This document shows, in pieces, positions 44,202-55,921 of a stretch of DNA of 64,000 bases. The DNA lies in NCBI GenBank assembly GCA_022829145.1, contig CM040747.1, positions 36,410,052 through 36,474,051 on the forward strand, written 5' to 3'. The position numbers and the translations under genes were made by a program. Each line of letters begins with the position of its first letter. The stretch's first letter is position 1. Below the pieces are notes generated by a model. It saw nothing but the letters and a program-made list of their open reading frames with translations. It was not told the origin of the DNA and ran no database searches. The stretch comes from Albula goreensis (Eukaryota; Chordata; Actinopteri; Albuliformes; Albulidae).

Positions 44202-46961
44202 TAGGGATGCACCGATTGTGAAATTCTGGGCTGATACCGATTTTTAAAATAAGAAATTGGCCGATATCTACCAATACCGATTTATTTATTGTTTTTATTA
44301 AGTCACTATGTTTTGTTATTATTCATTCCAGAGAAATAAAAAAATTAATGAACTGTTTTAAAGTTATTCATCCCACTATTGCACTATCTCTGAATGAGCA
44401 AAAATTCAGTCATTCAAATACCTGAAGCATCTTTAATAACAAGAAATTATTTTTTTTTTTTTTTGGAAAACTGCTTCAAAATCCTATAGCATTTCCAAAG
44501 CCCAACAAAAACATCCTTTTAGTAAAACATAAATCAAATATAAATGTATAAGAACAGAAAAATAAAACATAATTCAAACAAACTAAGTATAAATAAATAG
44601 GGCTGTTTTACATCTTGTATTTTTCATACAGATTACAATGTCCATATGTTTCCATTGAGCACAAACTTACAGGCTGGAAAATGGGCCTCCTCATAAAACA
44701 AAAGTTTTCCTCTTAGGAAAAAATCTCCCATGGTCTGAAATAATATTTTTTTTTATTTTTATAAAAAAAAAAGATATAAAGATCATTTTTAACCCTGATT
44801 TTCCCCCTTTTTTCCCTGAATGTTCAACCCAAGGTTGTTGACCTCACTGCAGCACCCTGACAGCTGTGGGAGCAGAAGTTGAGTGTGTGACTCCTCCGAT
44901 TCATGTGACTCCTTTTCATGTTGCGGCTGCACCACCAACTGCGTGCTGCCTATGATGTCAGAGGAAGATATAGTCAGTCTACAGTTGGTTTGTGCTGCTG
45001 CAGGTGCCCAAGCGTGACAAGGAGAGCGCTACTGTGATGGGACCAATGGGTGTTAGGCTGACCTATCCCATATTGAACCCCAGCAAGGCTGGCCAATTGT
45101 TGCCTCGCCAATGGGACCTCTTTGTGAGGCCATGGCTGGGAATGGCAAGGCTGGGAATTGAACCCCCGACCTCAGGACCTGTAGGCAGCAATTTATCCTA
45201 CGGGCCACTCAGAGGCCCCTATAGTCTATTTCTTAGTGAGATGCATGTTTTTCTTCAAAAAGATAAGCATCTCTGCTTTTTTACAGCTCAGTCTGTTTCT
45301 CTTCTCATCTAAGATGTGAGATGCAGAGCTGAACAGTCGCTCACTGTCTGTACTGGTGCATGTCGCACTCAGGTATTTGCATGCCATCTGTGCCAGTGCT
45401 GGAAAACGCAGGTGATTGTTTCTCCAGTGTCCGAGTGCATTATCAGTTCTGGGAATGGGAGGCTCCACCAAGTAAGCATCCAGCTGCTGTAATCCCCTCG
45501 TCCATGGCACTTCTGGTCCGTTTTCCTCGAGAATCTCCACAAACATGTCATGCAGAGTGGACCATGCCACGTCTGTGCGTGCCTTCTTGCTCTCTCTACT
45601 GTCTCCAACACCAAGAGCAGGCCGGTCCATAAGATGCGCGTCAAGCATTGCTTGTGCGTGTTGTTTAACGTCTTCATCAAAGTAGCGGTCCTTATATCTC
45701 TGATCTAGTGAGTTGCAATGGAGAAAATCGGATCAAACTCTTTGTGGTCGAATTGTTTGTTTACAGCAGGGGATCACGTCAGCAGCCGATGCTTCCAATG
45801 AGCTGACTTCTCTTGTCAGTTGTTCAAATGGGGAGAGAAGTGTGATAAAGTTTTCAATTAATCCCCATTGATGTGCAGTGAGAGTTGCGGGAAGGTCATA
45901 GTCTGTAGCATACGTAGCAAGTGCATGCTTTTGTTCAAGAAGGCTCTGCATCATGTAGAAAGTACAATTCCAACGAGTAGACACATTTTGCTGTAGCCTT
46001 TTTGGTTATATCCCCAACTGTATCTGCACAGCCTGAAAGGCGGGAGTGAGCGAGCGGTGAGTGTTTAAAGTGTCCAACTATCTTTCGGCCTATTGCCACA
46101 ACATCCAAGATACTGCGCTGGCTCAAAACACCATCATGAACAGCCAGCTGCAGGGTGTGAGCCATGCAGCCAAAACTTGCACATGCACTTTAGATTTGCA
46201 GCACTACTTTTATCAGTTTGAAGTCTTTGTCAACCCACTGTGCTGTGAGGCTAACCATGCCTACCGGGCTAGCATCTGAACTCCAAATATTCATTGTGAA
46301 ACTTAAGGCAGGAATGTCGCAAGCCAGTAGTTCATGAATGTGTGAGGCCACAGTGTTGTAGATTTCAGGGAGACAGACGTCCGCAAAATGACAGCGGCTG
46401 GGCAGTGTGTAGCAGGGCTCCAGATAGTCCATCAGACCTCTAAATCCTGCCTCCTCAACTACGGAGAAAGGCTGGTCATCTCATGCGATTAAATCCATCA
46501 TCTTTTTAGTAATCTCTTTAGCTTTGGCGCTTTCCGAGGGCATTATCTCCCTTTCTCAAATGCTGCGCTAATTGAGCACTGAGTCCTGCTGGTGGCAGGT
46601 TGTTCCTTCTTCCTGTCCAGTTCATCTCCAATTTCAAGTAGTTGTTGTATTCTGCCACATGTCTGCTTTTAAGGTGGTTGATGAGGTTTGATGTGTTAAC
46701 ATTTTTAGATCTAGTGCCTCTTGAAATGTCACTCGAGCACGTCTTACACACACTGCATATCGCGGATCTCTCACAGATACGGTGTAAAACTCCCACACGG
46801 CCGACATTTTCTCTCACTCTGAAAACACTTGTGCGCGACTGCAAATAACCAGAACATCGGCCACTGACATTGGCGAAATCGATCTATTTTACAGATAGGC
46901 CGATGCCAGTCAACAAGGGGAATATTGGTTGATAGTTGACCAATATATTGGTGCATCCCTA
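44202..46961 (-). mobile_element. hAT transposon with degraded ZBED-like transposase
   Basis: Termini are inverted: TAGGGATGCACCGAT on the left and, reversed, TAGGGATGCACCAATATATT on the right. Flanked by an 8-bp near-duplication GTATATAA/GTATATAT (44194-44201 and 46962-46969). The minus strand encodes, N to C: a BED finger (46.74-46.65 kb, CSVCKTCSSDISRGTRS and NLINHLKSRH), the catalytic region (SFTMNIWSSDAS, CMAHTLQLAVHDGV, STRWNCTFYMMQSLLEQKHA), and the C-terminal dimerisation block (HWRNNHLRFPALAQMACKYL, STDSERLFSSASHILDEKRN, stop 45226). Several frameshifts break it, so it is inactive. A SINE is nested between the stop and the left terminus. Confidence 0.9.
44976..45219 (-). mobile_element. 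tRNA-derived SINE (244 bp) nested in the hAT element
   Basis: On the minus strand it begins GGGGCCTCTGAGTGGCCCGT (A box), with the B box GGTCGGGGGTTCAATTCCC about 40 nt later. It is flanked by a perfect 7-bp duplication TATAGTC (44969-44975 and 45220-45226). The head is tRNA-like. The open frame across it is not a gene. Confidence 0.88.
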
Positions 46962-46969
46962 GTATATAT

Positions 46970-47959
46970 ACCCTCAATCTGTGATGTTTGGCGACTATGA
47001 TCAAGACCTATCACATTTATTCTGAATTTATTTATACTGCTGGTTAAATATCATGCACGTAATGCAATTTTCTTTTATTCTGTATGACAATACAAATATT
47101 TATGATATCAAAAGCTATGAAAGTTTTAAAATACAAAATTACAAAAATATGACCTCGACAGTTTCTGTATTGAATATCATATGTCTCATTATTTCTTTCT
47201 CTTTCTCTTTGTTTCCACAGTCTCTCCATCTCTTTCCCTAGTATTTCCCTCACTGTGTATGTGGGGGGCAGGATGGGAGGGGCCTTCTAGGGTTGGGGTG
47301 AGTTGGATTGGTTTGGACAGACTCAGGTGGGGGTATGGGAGGGACAGGCAGGTGGGGTGTCGTGGGTGGATGACATGATCCCCCTGACAGGGGCAGCATC
47401 TAAGTTAAATTTGTCTGAGTATTTGAGATATAGAGATTTGAACACAAGCATTATTAATTCACAAGCATTAAAAAACTATTTTTATTTTAACATTATTTTT
47501 AGTTTCCCGAGTGATCATTTCTGAAACTCCAAAGAATCAATATGCTTTTGAGAGAGTGAGCAGCACCCTGGTGGTGAGTGTCTAAACACAGGTCAAATAC
47601 ATGAGCATGTCATCAGCTAACACGACCGTTAGGAAAGTGGTGAGTGAGTTCCTAACTCAATCAAATGACTGGGCATCAGATACATTCTGTGTGTAGAGAA
47701 CAGCTTCACACGATGCGATCGTATGTAAAGACAGGACTGCATAACAGAATATACCATCATTATCTCTACTGTGAGTCACAGTTTTAGATTAACTGTCCTT
47801 TTAGCCAGAGGAGCAAAGACCCTTTGCTTACTCCTCGAGGTGAAAGATGTAATAATCTTGTAATGTTGGTTTTGCAAGCTGTGTTTGGATTGTATTTGAG
47901 TCTCCTGCAGATATCAACACTGTTCATCTCATGAGGACATCCAGCGGACTACAGAGGAG
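46970..47959. other. Intron sequence, nothing recognised
   Basis: Contains a pyrimidine-rich stretch near 47190-47250 and a G-rich stretch near 47260-47380. No exon supported. Confidence 0.4.
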
Positions 47960-48889
47960 CTGTCATGCAAAATTTTATCCGTCCAGGAAATTTGATCCAG
48001 CCTGACGCAACAATGGGTTCTGAACAGCAGACATAGCGTCTGTTGCTATAACAACACAGGGATGATCTAACGTTTAGAAAGTTAGGAAATTAAACCGCTC
48101 TCAATTTTGCCACACCATATCTCAGAGGGATTTACGCTACCTCACGAAGTGAGTGGAGTTAAATCATTTTAGTGCAGTTTTGAGATTATGACTATCAATG
48201 AGGATGTATTGAAGATGATGGTAACTACACTGAAGTTGTGCCTGAAAGCGTTGCCTGGCCTGCATTATCGCTAGCTAGTTTATTTTATAATAAGATCAAA
48301 CCTACAGCACATACAGATACCTTAAATACACATGTGAAGATAACCAGTAGCTGATAACGACAGAAAGCGGTATCTGTCTTTCAATGTCAAGATTAAAATC
48401 ATTGAAAAACCCATTGGAAAGGCAGACAGAAATAATGTTTGTTTCAGAGAAACAAAAAGCTATTAAAAATGCTAGCTAGCAAACACCACTGGTTCATGAT
48501 GTATTTTCAATGGACAGAATGATTCTTTTCACTGTAATACTGGACTGTTTAGCTTTTGTAGTAAAGATGACCACAGCAAAGCTGGTCAGATCGCTGTATT
48601 TACTGTTTATGATTGTGTAAGTAAATATGCACCCTGGCCAGCATTCAGGAGTGACCAGTAATTTGATTAATGAATCTGTACGCCCACCAGGTTGAATCTT
48701 AAGGTTCACCACCACCGTTTGCTTGTCACTATAATTTCACCAGAGACTTTAATCACTAACACTTACAAAGCATGCCCCTTTGTAAAATATTTACTTGACT
48801 TTTAGTTTTTTATTTTTCAATAGAGACGCTACATCAGCTGTTCAGAACCCATTGTTGCGTCAGGCCGGAACAAATTTTGCATGACAGAG
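47960..48889. mobile_element. MITE-like inverted-repeat element (930 bp)
   Basis: The ends are inverted copies of about 60-70 bp: CTGTCATGCAAAATTT...GACGCAACAATGGGTTCTGA near 47960-48028 and its reverse near 48828-48889. The left arm carries an extra about 19 bp. Nothing coding inside. The target duplication was not resolved and the superfamily is unknown. Confidence 0.7.
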
Positions 48890-49800
48890 CCAGTGGACAG
48901 AACAATTAGGATGGCACAACACCCCACCCATCCTCCACAGACAGAGACCAAAATGCCCAGCATGACCTGTTTGGAGGTGAAGGTTCCAGGCCCCACTGAC
49001 ATCTTTGAGGTTAGCTTTAAAATGCTAATGCCCTGGAGAGGTTCTGGAACCTCTATAGAGAGGGGAAGGATAAGAGTCCCTCAGTAATTTCACCACTGAG
49101 CCCCTGTCTGAGATGGAGAACAAAGTGGTCACTGTGCAGCACTATAAGGAAGCCGTATAGGACCTCAGTGCTGTAACATGGTTTGTTTAGTTCAAATCTG
49201 ACACCAGGAGGATTCCTAGAAGAGGGCAGAGTTTGTACAGGGGCCAGGAAGTGGCTGGGCCAGGTCAAACCCCACCCCTTTGCAGTAGGCAGAGTGAGCC
49301 ACATCCCCAGCACCAGCACACTGGGAAAAACAGGGATAGGGTGTGCTATCACAGCATGCCCAAGCTGTGCAGGAAATGCAGTGAGCTCGCAACCCCCTGA
49401 AACGCCCCCCCCAACCCCTACCTCTATGTCTAGAGCACAAATTCCAAATTCAGAGAGGATGCTGTGGAGATGAGGAAGACCTAAATTGCAGTGAGGTTTG
49501 ACACTTAAGATGGAAGTATAAAAATGCTATTGAATGAATTACAAGTTGTAGATTTATTTTATGCATCCTACATAGCCAATTGTTCAAATATAATATAACA
49601 TTCAGATTACAGTATTTTACGATTGGTTTTTCTTTACTACATACACCAAGGGGTATATGAAAATGGAACAGAAATATTACCTTCTGAAATATTCTTCATT
49701 AACAGGCTTTTCCTCGTGATATAGGTGAGTTATGTTCATGCACTTTATTCTCACAATTATAAACTGTTTATGCAAATATCAGTGTCAATCATTTGCATTA
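48890..49800. other. Intron sequence, nothing recognised
   Basis: Open frames around 48.9-49.5 kb on both strands have no recognisable domain. Possibly old retroelement sequence. Confidence 0.35.
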
Positions 49801-49822
49801 TGAATTATGTAACAGTACTCAC

Positions 49823-51734
49823 TTGGCCTTTCCTGCAGTTCCTCACGACTGGTACCAGTCTCTGCTGACCTGCTGCTGATGTGTTGTACATCTTCAAGTC
49901 AAACTCATCCAGGACCTCCTCTGACATCAGTAACACAAAGGCCAGAGCTGAGCATTGGTGTGGTTTCAGCTTTTTATCAGAAACTCTTCCTGATCTCAGG
50001 GAAGTCTGGATTTCCTCCACGAGAGAGTTGTCATTCAGTTCATTCAGACAGTGGAACAGATTGATGGTCCTCTCTGCTGAAGACTCTTCTCTGATCTTCT
50101 GCTTAATGTACTGGACTGTTCTCCATATGCTCTCTGATCTGCTTCCTCTCTGCTTCAGTACGTCTCCTAAGAGAGTCTGAGTGGAGTCCAGTGAGAGGCC
50201 CAGAAGAAATCGGAGGAAAAGGTCCAGGTGTCCATTCTTACTCTGTAAGGCCTGATCCACTGCACTCCTGTGTACCTCAGACAGCTCATAATCTTCATAG
50301 TCATATATATACTCAGACAGCTCATAATCTTCATAGTCATGTATATACTCAAACAGCTCATAATCTTCATAGAAATACATATAATCCTCTAGTTCATACT
50401 CCAACAGCTGCATTCTGTCAGTTTTAGGTCTTGACTCTTCTGGTCTGAGTGCATTTCTGTTCTCATTTACACATGAAAGAAACACAAACAAGGCAGCCAG
50501 AAACTCCTGAATGCTCAGATGCACAAAGCAGTAGACTTTCTCCTGATGCAACCCAGACTCCTCTTTAAAGATTTCTGTGCACACCCCAGAGTACACTGAA
50601 GCTTCACTGACATCAATGCCACTCTCTCTCAGGTCCTCTTCATAGAATATCAGATTGCCCTTTGCAGCTGTAGAAAAAGCCAGCTTCCCAGTTTCAGGAT
50701 CATTTCTGAATCTGATGCTGAGATCTTCTTTGGGTTTGTCTCATTGGTGCCATGATACTTCTGATTCTTCACATTGGTCTGAATGAGCAGGAAGTGTGTG
50801 TACATTTCAGTCAGAGTTCTGGGCAGTTCTCCACTGTCTGCTTTACCCAACAATGTCCCCAGAACTATAGCAGAAATCCAGCAGAAGACTGGAATGTGGC
50901 ACATGATGTAGAGACTCCTGGATGACTTTATGTGTGAGATAATTCTGCTGGCCAGGTTCTGATCTCTGATTCTCTTCCTGAAGTACTCCTCCTTCTGTGG
51001 GTCATTGAACCCTCGTACCTCTGTCACCTGGTGGATACACTTAGGAGGGATCTGATTGGCTGCTGCTGGTCGGGAGGTGATCCAGAGGAGAGCAGAGGGA
51101 AGCAGATTCCCCTTAATGAGGTTGGTCAGCAACACGTCCACTGATGCTGACTCTGTTACATCACAGCAGACCTCATTGTTCTGGAAATCTAGAGGAAGTC
51201 GACACTCATCCAGACCATCAAAGATGAACACAACTTTGACTTCATCATGTTCGACACTTTCAATCTCTTTCAGCAGTGGAAAGTAGTGCTGGAGGAGTTG
51301 CATCAGACTGAATTCTCTCTCCTTCTTTAAGTTCAGATCTCGGAAAGGAAGAGTGAAGATTAAATTAATGTCCTGATTGGCTTTTCCTTCTGCCCAGTCC
51401 AGAATGAACTTTTGCACAGAGGAAGTTTTCCCAATGCCAGCGATGCCCTTTGTAAGCACAGTTCTGATGTGTTTCTCCTGTCCAGGTAAAGGTTTAAAGA
51501 TGTCATTGCAGAGGATTGCAGTCTCCTGTGTGGTTTGTCTCTTGGATGCTGCCTCAATCTGTCTGACCTCATGTTCATTATTGACCCCCCCACCTCCTCC
51601 CTCTGTGATGTAGAGCTCTGTATAGATCTCATTGAGGAGAGTTGGGTGGCCCTGCTGTACCAAACCTTCAAATATGCGTTCAAACTTCTTCTTCAGATCA
51701 GATTTCAGTGTCTGTTGGGCTCTTGTGAGTTTTT
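49823..51734 (-). CDS. NLR FISNA-NACHT-HD exon with likely frameshift
   Basis: Large central exon of a fish NLR immune sensor, acting in the cytoplasm as an ATP-dependent oligomerising scaffold. The acceptor GTCTTCTCAG puts the exon start at 51734; the donor CCAA|GTGAGT is at 49817-49822. FISNA is about residues 1-70 ([20 protein letters not shown]). Walker [11 protein letters not shown] is near residue 96, Walker [12 protein letters not shown] near 170, followed by [13 protein letters not shown] and [10 protein letters not shown]. Around plus 50687-50689, a likely single-base deletion shifts the frame (LKLGSWLF then TGA at about 50650). The -1-corrected frame continues [36 protein letters not shown] and the HD2 part to NCRKGQ. 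The deletion makes this allele a pseudogene unless it is a sequencing error. The pyrin exon joins it in phase. Confidence 0.9.
50277..50390 (-). repeat. 36-bp in-frame repeat, acidic-tyrosine insert in the NLR
   Basis: Three copies of a 36-bp unit encode [24 protein letters not shown] and a diverged YELEDYMYF part. They sit between the end of the winged-helix part (FLSCVNEN) and the HD2 part (LFLRFLLGL). The unit is a multiple of three, so it is frame-neutral. Confidence 0.88.
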
Positions 51735-52344
51735 CTGAGAAGACAAAATATGACAGATAATTTATTTATATTTAAAAAAAAATAATCAGTTGAAAAAATT
51801 GTTATACATTTTTCCCCTTGACACCATATTTTACACAAGCGTGTCACACAGTGTGTGATACATCACTCCAACAATCTGCACAAATGGTGAACAGAAATAG
51901 ATTCTGCCTTGTTCATGAAGACACACCAGAGTATGGGAACTATAGAGCATAAGGTCTTACCAACGTGAAATGAGATTAAGAGATTAAGTGAATCTATGAG
52001 ATTAAGTGAACATGTACAGAAAGATAATACTAGATCCATATGTATATATAAACCCATCATAGCAGTATAAATAATCAGGTATATCTGCTCTAAACTGTAT
52101 AGGCAGCTTCACAACCTGGTGCAGAGGGCCACTCAGTTTAGATGAAATTTCAGAACGGTTTCTATATATGTTTAGATCACATAATTCTATTATCTTATTA
52201 ACAGTAATAATATCATAAATTCGCATTTGGTGGCTGTTGGTGGAATGATGTTTTACTCTTGTGATGCTGAAATGTTGAAAATGCTTTTCAGATGCTGGAA
52301 CAGAACACTAATTAATGACTGATTTACACAAAATAGTGTCTTAC

Positions 52345-52585
52345 TCTTCTGCTCATCTCTCTCCAGTGAGTCAGCGAGATCCTTCTGCTTCATTTTTCTC
52401 AGGATGTGGAGTGTGATCTTCAGAGATCTCTCACTGCCACAGGTCTCCAGCATCTTCTCAACTATGTGCAGGGCCTCAAGGTCCTCCTGTTGTCTCTCAG
52501 TGCATTCTGGGTAATCCCAACTCAGATGGTTGTAAAACTGTTTCAACTCCTCCTTCTTCAACTTCCTCAGAGTGCACTGGAGAGA
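52345..52585 (-). CDS. NLR pyrin-domain (PYD) exon
   Basis: Encodes about 80 residues: SLQCTLRKLKKEELKQFYNH, then LEALHIVEKMLETCGSERSL and KITLHILRKMKQKDLADSLE. This is a death-fold pyrin domain, the homotypic adaptor module that recruits ASC-like partners in inflammasome NLRs. The acceptor TTTATTTCAG is at 52586-52595 and the donor A|GTAAGA at 52339-52344. Phase 1 at its end matches the FISNA exon start (AAG A + AA). The start codon must lie in an earlier exon because this one begins in phase 0 without a Met. The acceptor sits at the edge of the 40-bp array. Confidence 0.88.
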
Positions 52586-54200
52586 CTGAAATAAAACATG
52601 AAGAGGTGTTCTGTATCAGAGAGACTGAAATAAACACATGAAGAGGTGTACTGTATCAGAGAGACTGAAATAAACACATGAAGAGGTGTGCTGTATCAGA
52701 GTGACTGAGATAAACACATGAAGAGGTGTGCTGTATCAGAGTGACTGAGATAAACACATGAAGAGGTGTGCTGTATAAGAGAGACTGAAATAAACACATG
52801 AAGAGGTGTGCTGTATCAGAGAGACTGAGATAAACACATGAAGAGGTGTTCTGTATAAGAGAGACTGAAATAAACACATGAAGAGGTGTGCTGTATCAGA
52901 GAGACTGAAATAAACACATGAAGAGGTGTGCTGTATCAGAGAGACTGAAATAAGCACATGAAGAGGTGTTCTGTATAAGAGAGACTGAAATAAACACATG
53001 AAGAGGTGTGCTGTATCAGAGAGACTGAAATAAACACATGAAGAGGTGTGCTGTATCAGAGAGACTGAAATAAACACATGATGAGGTGTGCTGTATCAGA
53101 GAGACTGAAATAAACACATAAAGAGGTGTGCTGTATCAGAGAGACTGAAATAAACACATGAAGAGGTGTGCTGTATCAGAGAGACTGAAATAAGCACATG
53201 AAGAGGTGTGCTGTATCAGAGAGACTGAAATAAACACATGAAGAGGTGTGCTGTATCAGAGTGACTGAAATAAACACATGAAGAGGTGTGCTGTATCAGA
53301 GTGACTGAAATAAACACATGAAGAGGTGTGCTGTATAAGAGAGACTGAAACAAACACATGAAGAGGTGTGCTGTATCAGAGTGACTGAGATAAACACATG
53401 AAGAGGTGTGCTGTATAAGAGAGACTGAAATAAGCACATGAAGAGGTGTGCTGTATCAGAGTGACTGAGATAAACACATGAAGAGGTGTGCTGTATAAGA
53501 GAGACTGAAATAAGCACATGAAGAGGTGTGCTGTATCCAAGACTGAAATGAACACATGAAGAGGTGTGCTGTATCAGAGAGACTGAAACAAACACATGAA
53601 GAGGTGTGCTGTATCAGAGAGACTGAAATAAAAACATGAAGAGGTGTGCTGTATCAGAGAGACTGAAATAAACACATGAAGAGGTGTGCTGTATAAGAGA
53701 GACTGAAATAAACACATGAAGAGGTGTGCTGTATCAGAGACTGAGATAAACACATGAAGAGGTGTTCTGTATAAGAAGAAATAAACACATGAAGAGGTGT
53801 GCTGTATCAGAGAGACTGAAATAAACACATGAAGAGGTGTGCTGTATCAGAGAGACTGAAATAAACATATGAAGAGGTGTGCTGTATCAGAGAGACTGAA
53901 ATAAACACATGAAGAGGTGTGCTGTATCAGAGAGACTGAAATAAACACATGAAGAGGTGTGCTGTATCAGAGTGACTGAAATAAACACATGAAGAGGTGT
54001 GCTGTATCAGAGTGACTTAAATAAACACATGAAGAGGTGTGCTGTATCAGAGAGACTTAAATAAACACATGAAGAGGTGTGCTGTATCAGAGAGACTGAA
54101 ATAAACACATGAAGAGGTGTGCTGTATCAGAGAGACTTAAATAAACACATGAAGAGGTGTGCTGTATCAGAGAGACTTAAATAAACACATGAAGAGGTGT
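52586..54200. repeat. 40-bp minisatellite, about 40 copies of the PYD acceptor
   Basis: Unit AAGAGGTGTGCTGTATCAGA GAGACTGAAATAAACACATG, period exactly 40, about 95 percent identical by eye, some copies one or two bases shorter. On the minus strand each unit has TTCATGTGTTTATTTCAG|TC, identical to the acceptor of the PYD exon. The long reading frames rich in SLIQHTSSCVYFS are artefacts. Confidence 0.95.
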
Positions 54201-55839
54201 CCTCATTTATCAAACATGAACGAATTTGATCATAAATCGTTCGTAAATGCATTTACGCAAAAAATGTGGGATTTATCAAAGTTTTCGTATATAAGTTTGT
54301 TCGTAGGATCTGAAGAAATTTCACGAGTGCTCTAAAATGTCCGTATTGCGTGCGTAAATGGAAAAACACGGCTGTAAAGCTTGTTTTTCCTGTTGTTGCT
54401 TTTATTTTTCCATTCACTCATTTTTTATTTGATTAAAAATGAGTAGCAAATTATTTGGCAGTAATATCGTAACATTATAACGGTTCAAAGTGTTATATAA
54501 AATCACTATTGGATTCAACATTAAAACAGGTCATTCGGCTTCATTTGTGTAATACTGATTAATAAAATTAATTAGTTTGCTTGCCGAAGGTGCAAACTAC
54601 TGTTCTTCTATAAATCTTTACTTCTTTTTTTAATATTAGTATTCCTGGTTCTTCCGGACGTATCTCCCCCAACAGTTTTTAAGGTAGACATATTGAACTT
54701 GGCGTGTATATACTGGTCAGGTTGCTTGTATTTTTCTGGGCTATAGATTCATACTTTCTAAACTACAAATCTTAAAAAACGCCTCCATTGACTTCACATT
54801 GGTGGAATGTTGAGCGTGTTAATGTGGCTAACGTGTTTTTAATGTTGAAAAAATTATCCAAAGAATACAGCATGCTTCCCGGTTAGCTACCTTACCGTTG
54901 ACATTTTGAAATAATTTTCTGGATATAATGACACTGCAATGCTGATCAGGTTAATGATCTTCAATGACAATTTCAGGTTTTGAACAGAAAGTTCTGACTG
55001 CTTCTAAACTATATTATTCTTAGTACAAATTTTTATACAAGGTAAAATGACGTTAGAGAGGGACAGAGTGCTTGATGGAGGATCCAGTTGTTCTAATTTG
55101 AATGAATTATTTAACTAGGGATTCATTCCAAGTTGATTTAGGGAAAACATGACGGCCCCAACGATGTATTGCATGTGACATTACCACTTTGGCCAACCAT
55201 GCCCCCTCGCGGGCCCGGGTGCAGCTGCTCCCCAGGATTTATGGCAACGATAAGGCTGGTATACAAAAATTTACCTTCGGAATTGGAGAGTGATTGATCC
55301 AAGACCAGGGAAAATCAGATCCCGGTCACCCTCCACGGTAATTCCAGCTAACGATGTCTCTCCAATAATTTGCCTCCAGTTTCATGTCGAACCATTTTCC
55401 TTTAACCTGTTGCAGCTTACGGTGGAACTTTTGACACCGAATTTACTGCAACAGTTATTTCTTGCCAGGCTTTGGTCTTCCCCGGCCCTGGCACTAAACT
55501 ACTTACACTTCTGAACAAAGTATTTTTTTTTATTCTGTTTCCATTCACAAAACTTCATTCGCCGCTTAAAAACTGTTTTTTTCTTCTGCCTTTTCTCTGC
55601 CATCTCTTTACATTGCCAGCAATGGGATTTAAAGCTCCTTACATGGTATTTCAGGGGCGTCGATTTATGCTAATCGAAAATTTTGAGAACGATTTACGAT
55701 TGATTGGTATTTATCAACATACCCACGAAATACGAACAAATGCTGTGATTACGCATGTTCGATAAATCCGGCGGAATTTGTTAGTTCGTAGCCGTTGACA
55801 CATAAATTTACAGTTTTTCAAAAATATTGATGAATGAGG
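54201..55839 (-). mobile_element. Harbinger-like DNA transposon with Myb/SANT remnant
   Basis: Ends CCTCATTTATCAA and, reversed, CCTCATTCATCAA are inverted. Subterminal ATTTATCAA-type motifs recur. On the minus strand, MAEKRQKKKTVFKRRMKF begins near 55603, and in shifted frames TKAWQEITVAVNSVSKV and KWFDMKLEA appear. This is the pattern of the Myb/SANT-like accessory protein of PIF/Harbinger elements. Frameshifts inactivate it and no transposase was found. A clear 3-bp duplication was not established. A second repeat is nested at 54573-54838. Confidence 0.65.
54573..54838. repeat. Dispersed repeat nested in the Harbinger element
   Basis: Matches 13720-13990 (TTGCCGAAGG, TTCTTCCGGACGTATCTC, TTGGTGGAATGTTGAGC). 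Confidence 0.8.
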
Positions 55840-55921
55840 CTCCTTGAGAGTAATTAATTGTTTTGTGAATCTGGATAAATAGACTGCTGCATATCATTAT
55901 GCAAGACAAACTGTGATCGCT

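Noticed and set aside
49053-49473. Overlapping frames on both strands with Cys/Pro-rich peptides
   Set aside because: No clear zinc-knuckle spacing or known retroelement block; probably chance.
52650-53830. Repeated minus-strand frames with SLIQHTSSCVYFS and LFMCLFQSL
   Set aside because: Artefacts of the 40-bp minisatellite; period not a multiple of three, no conserved domain.
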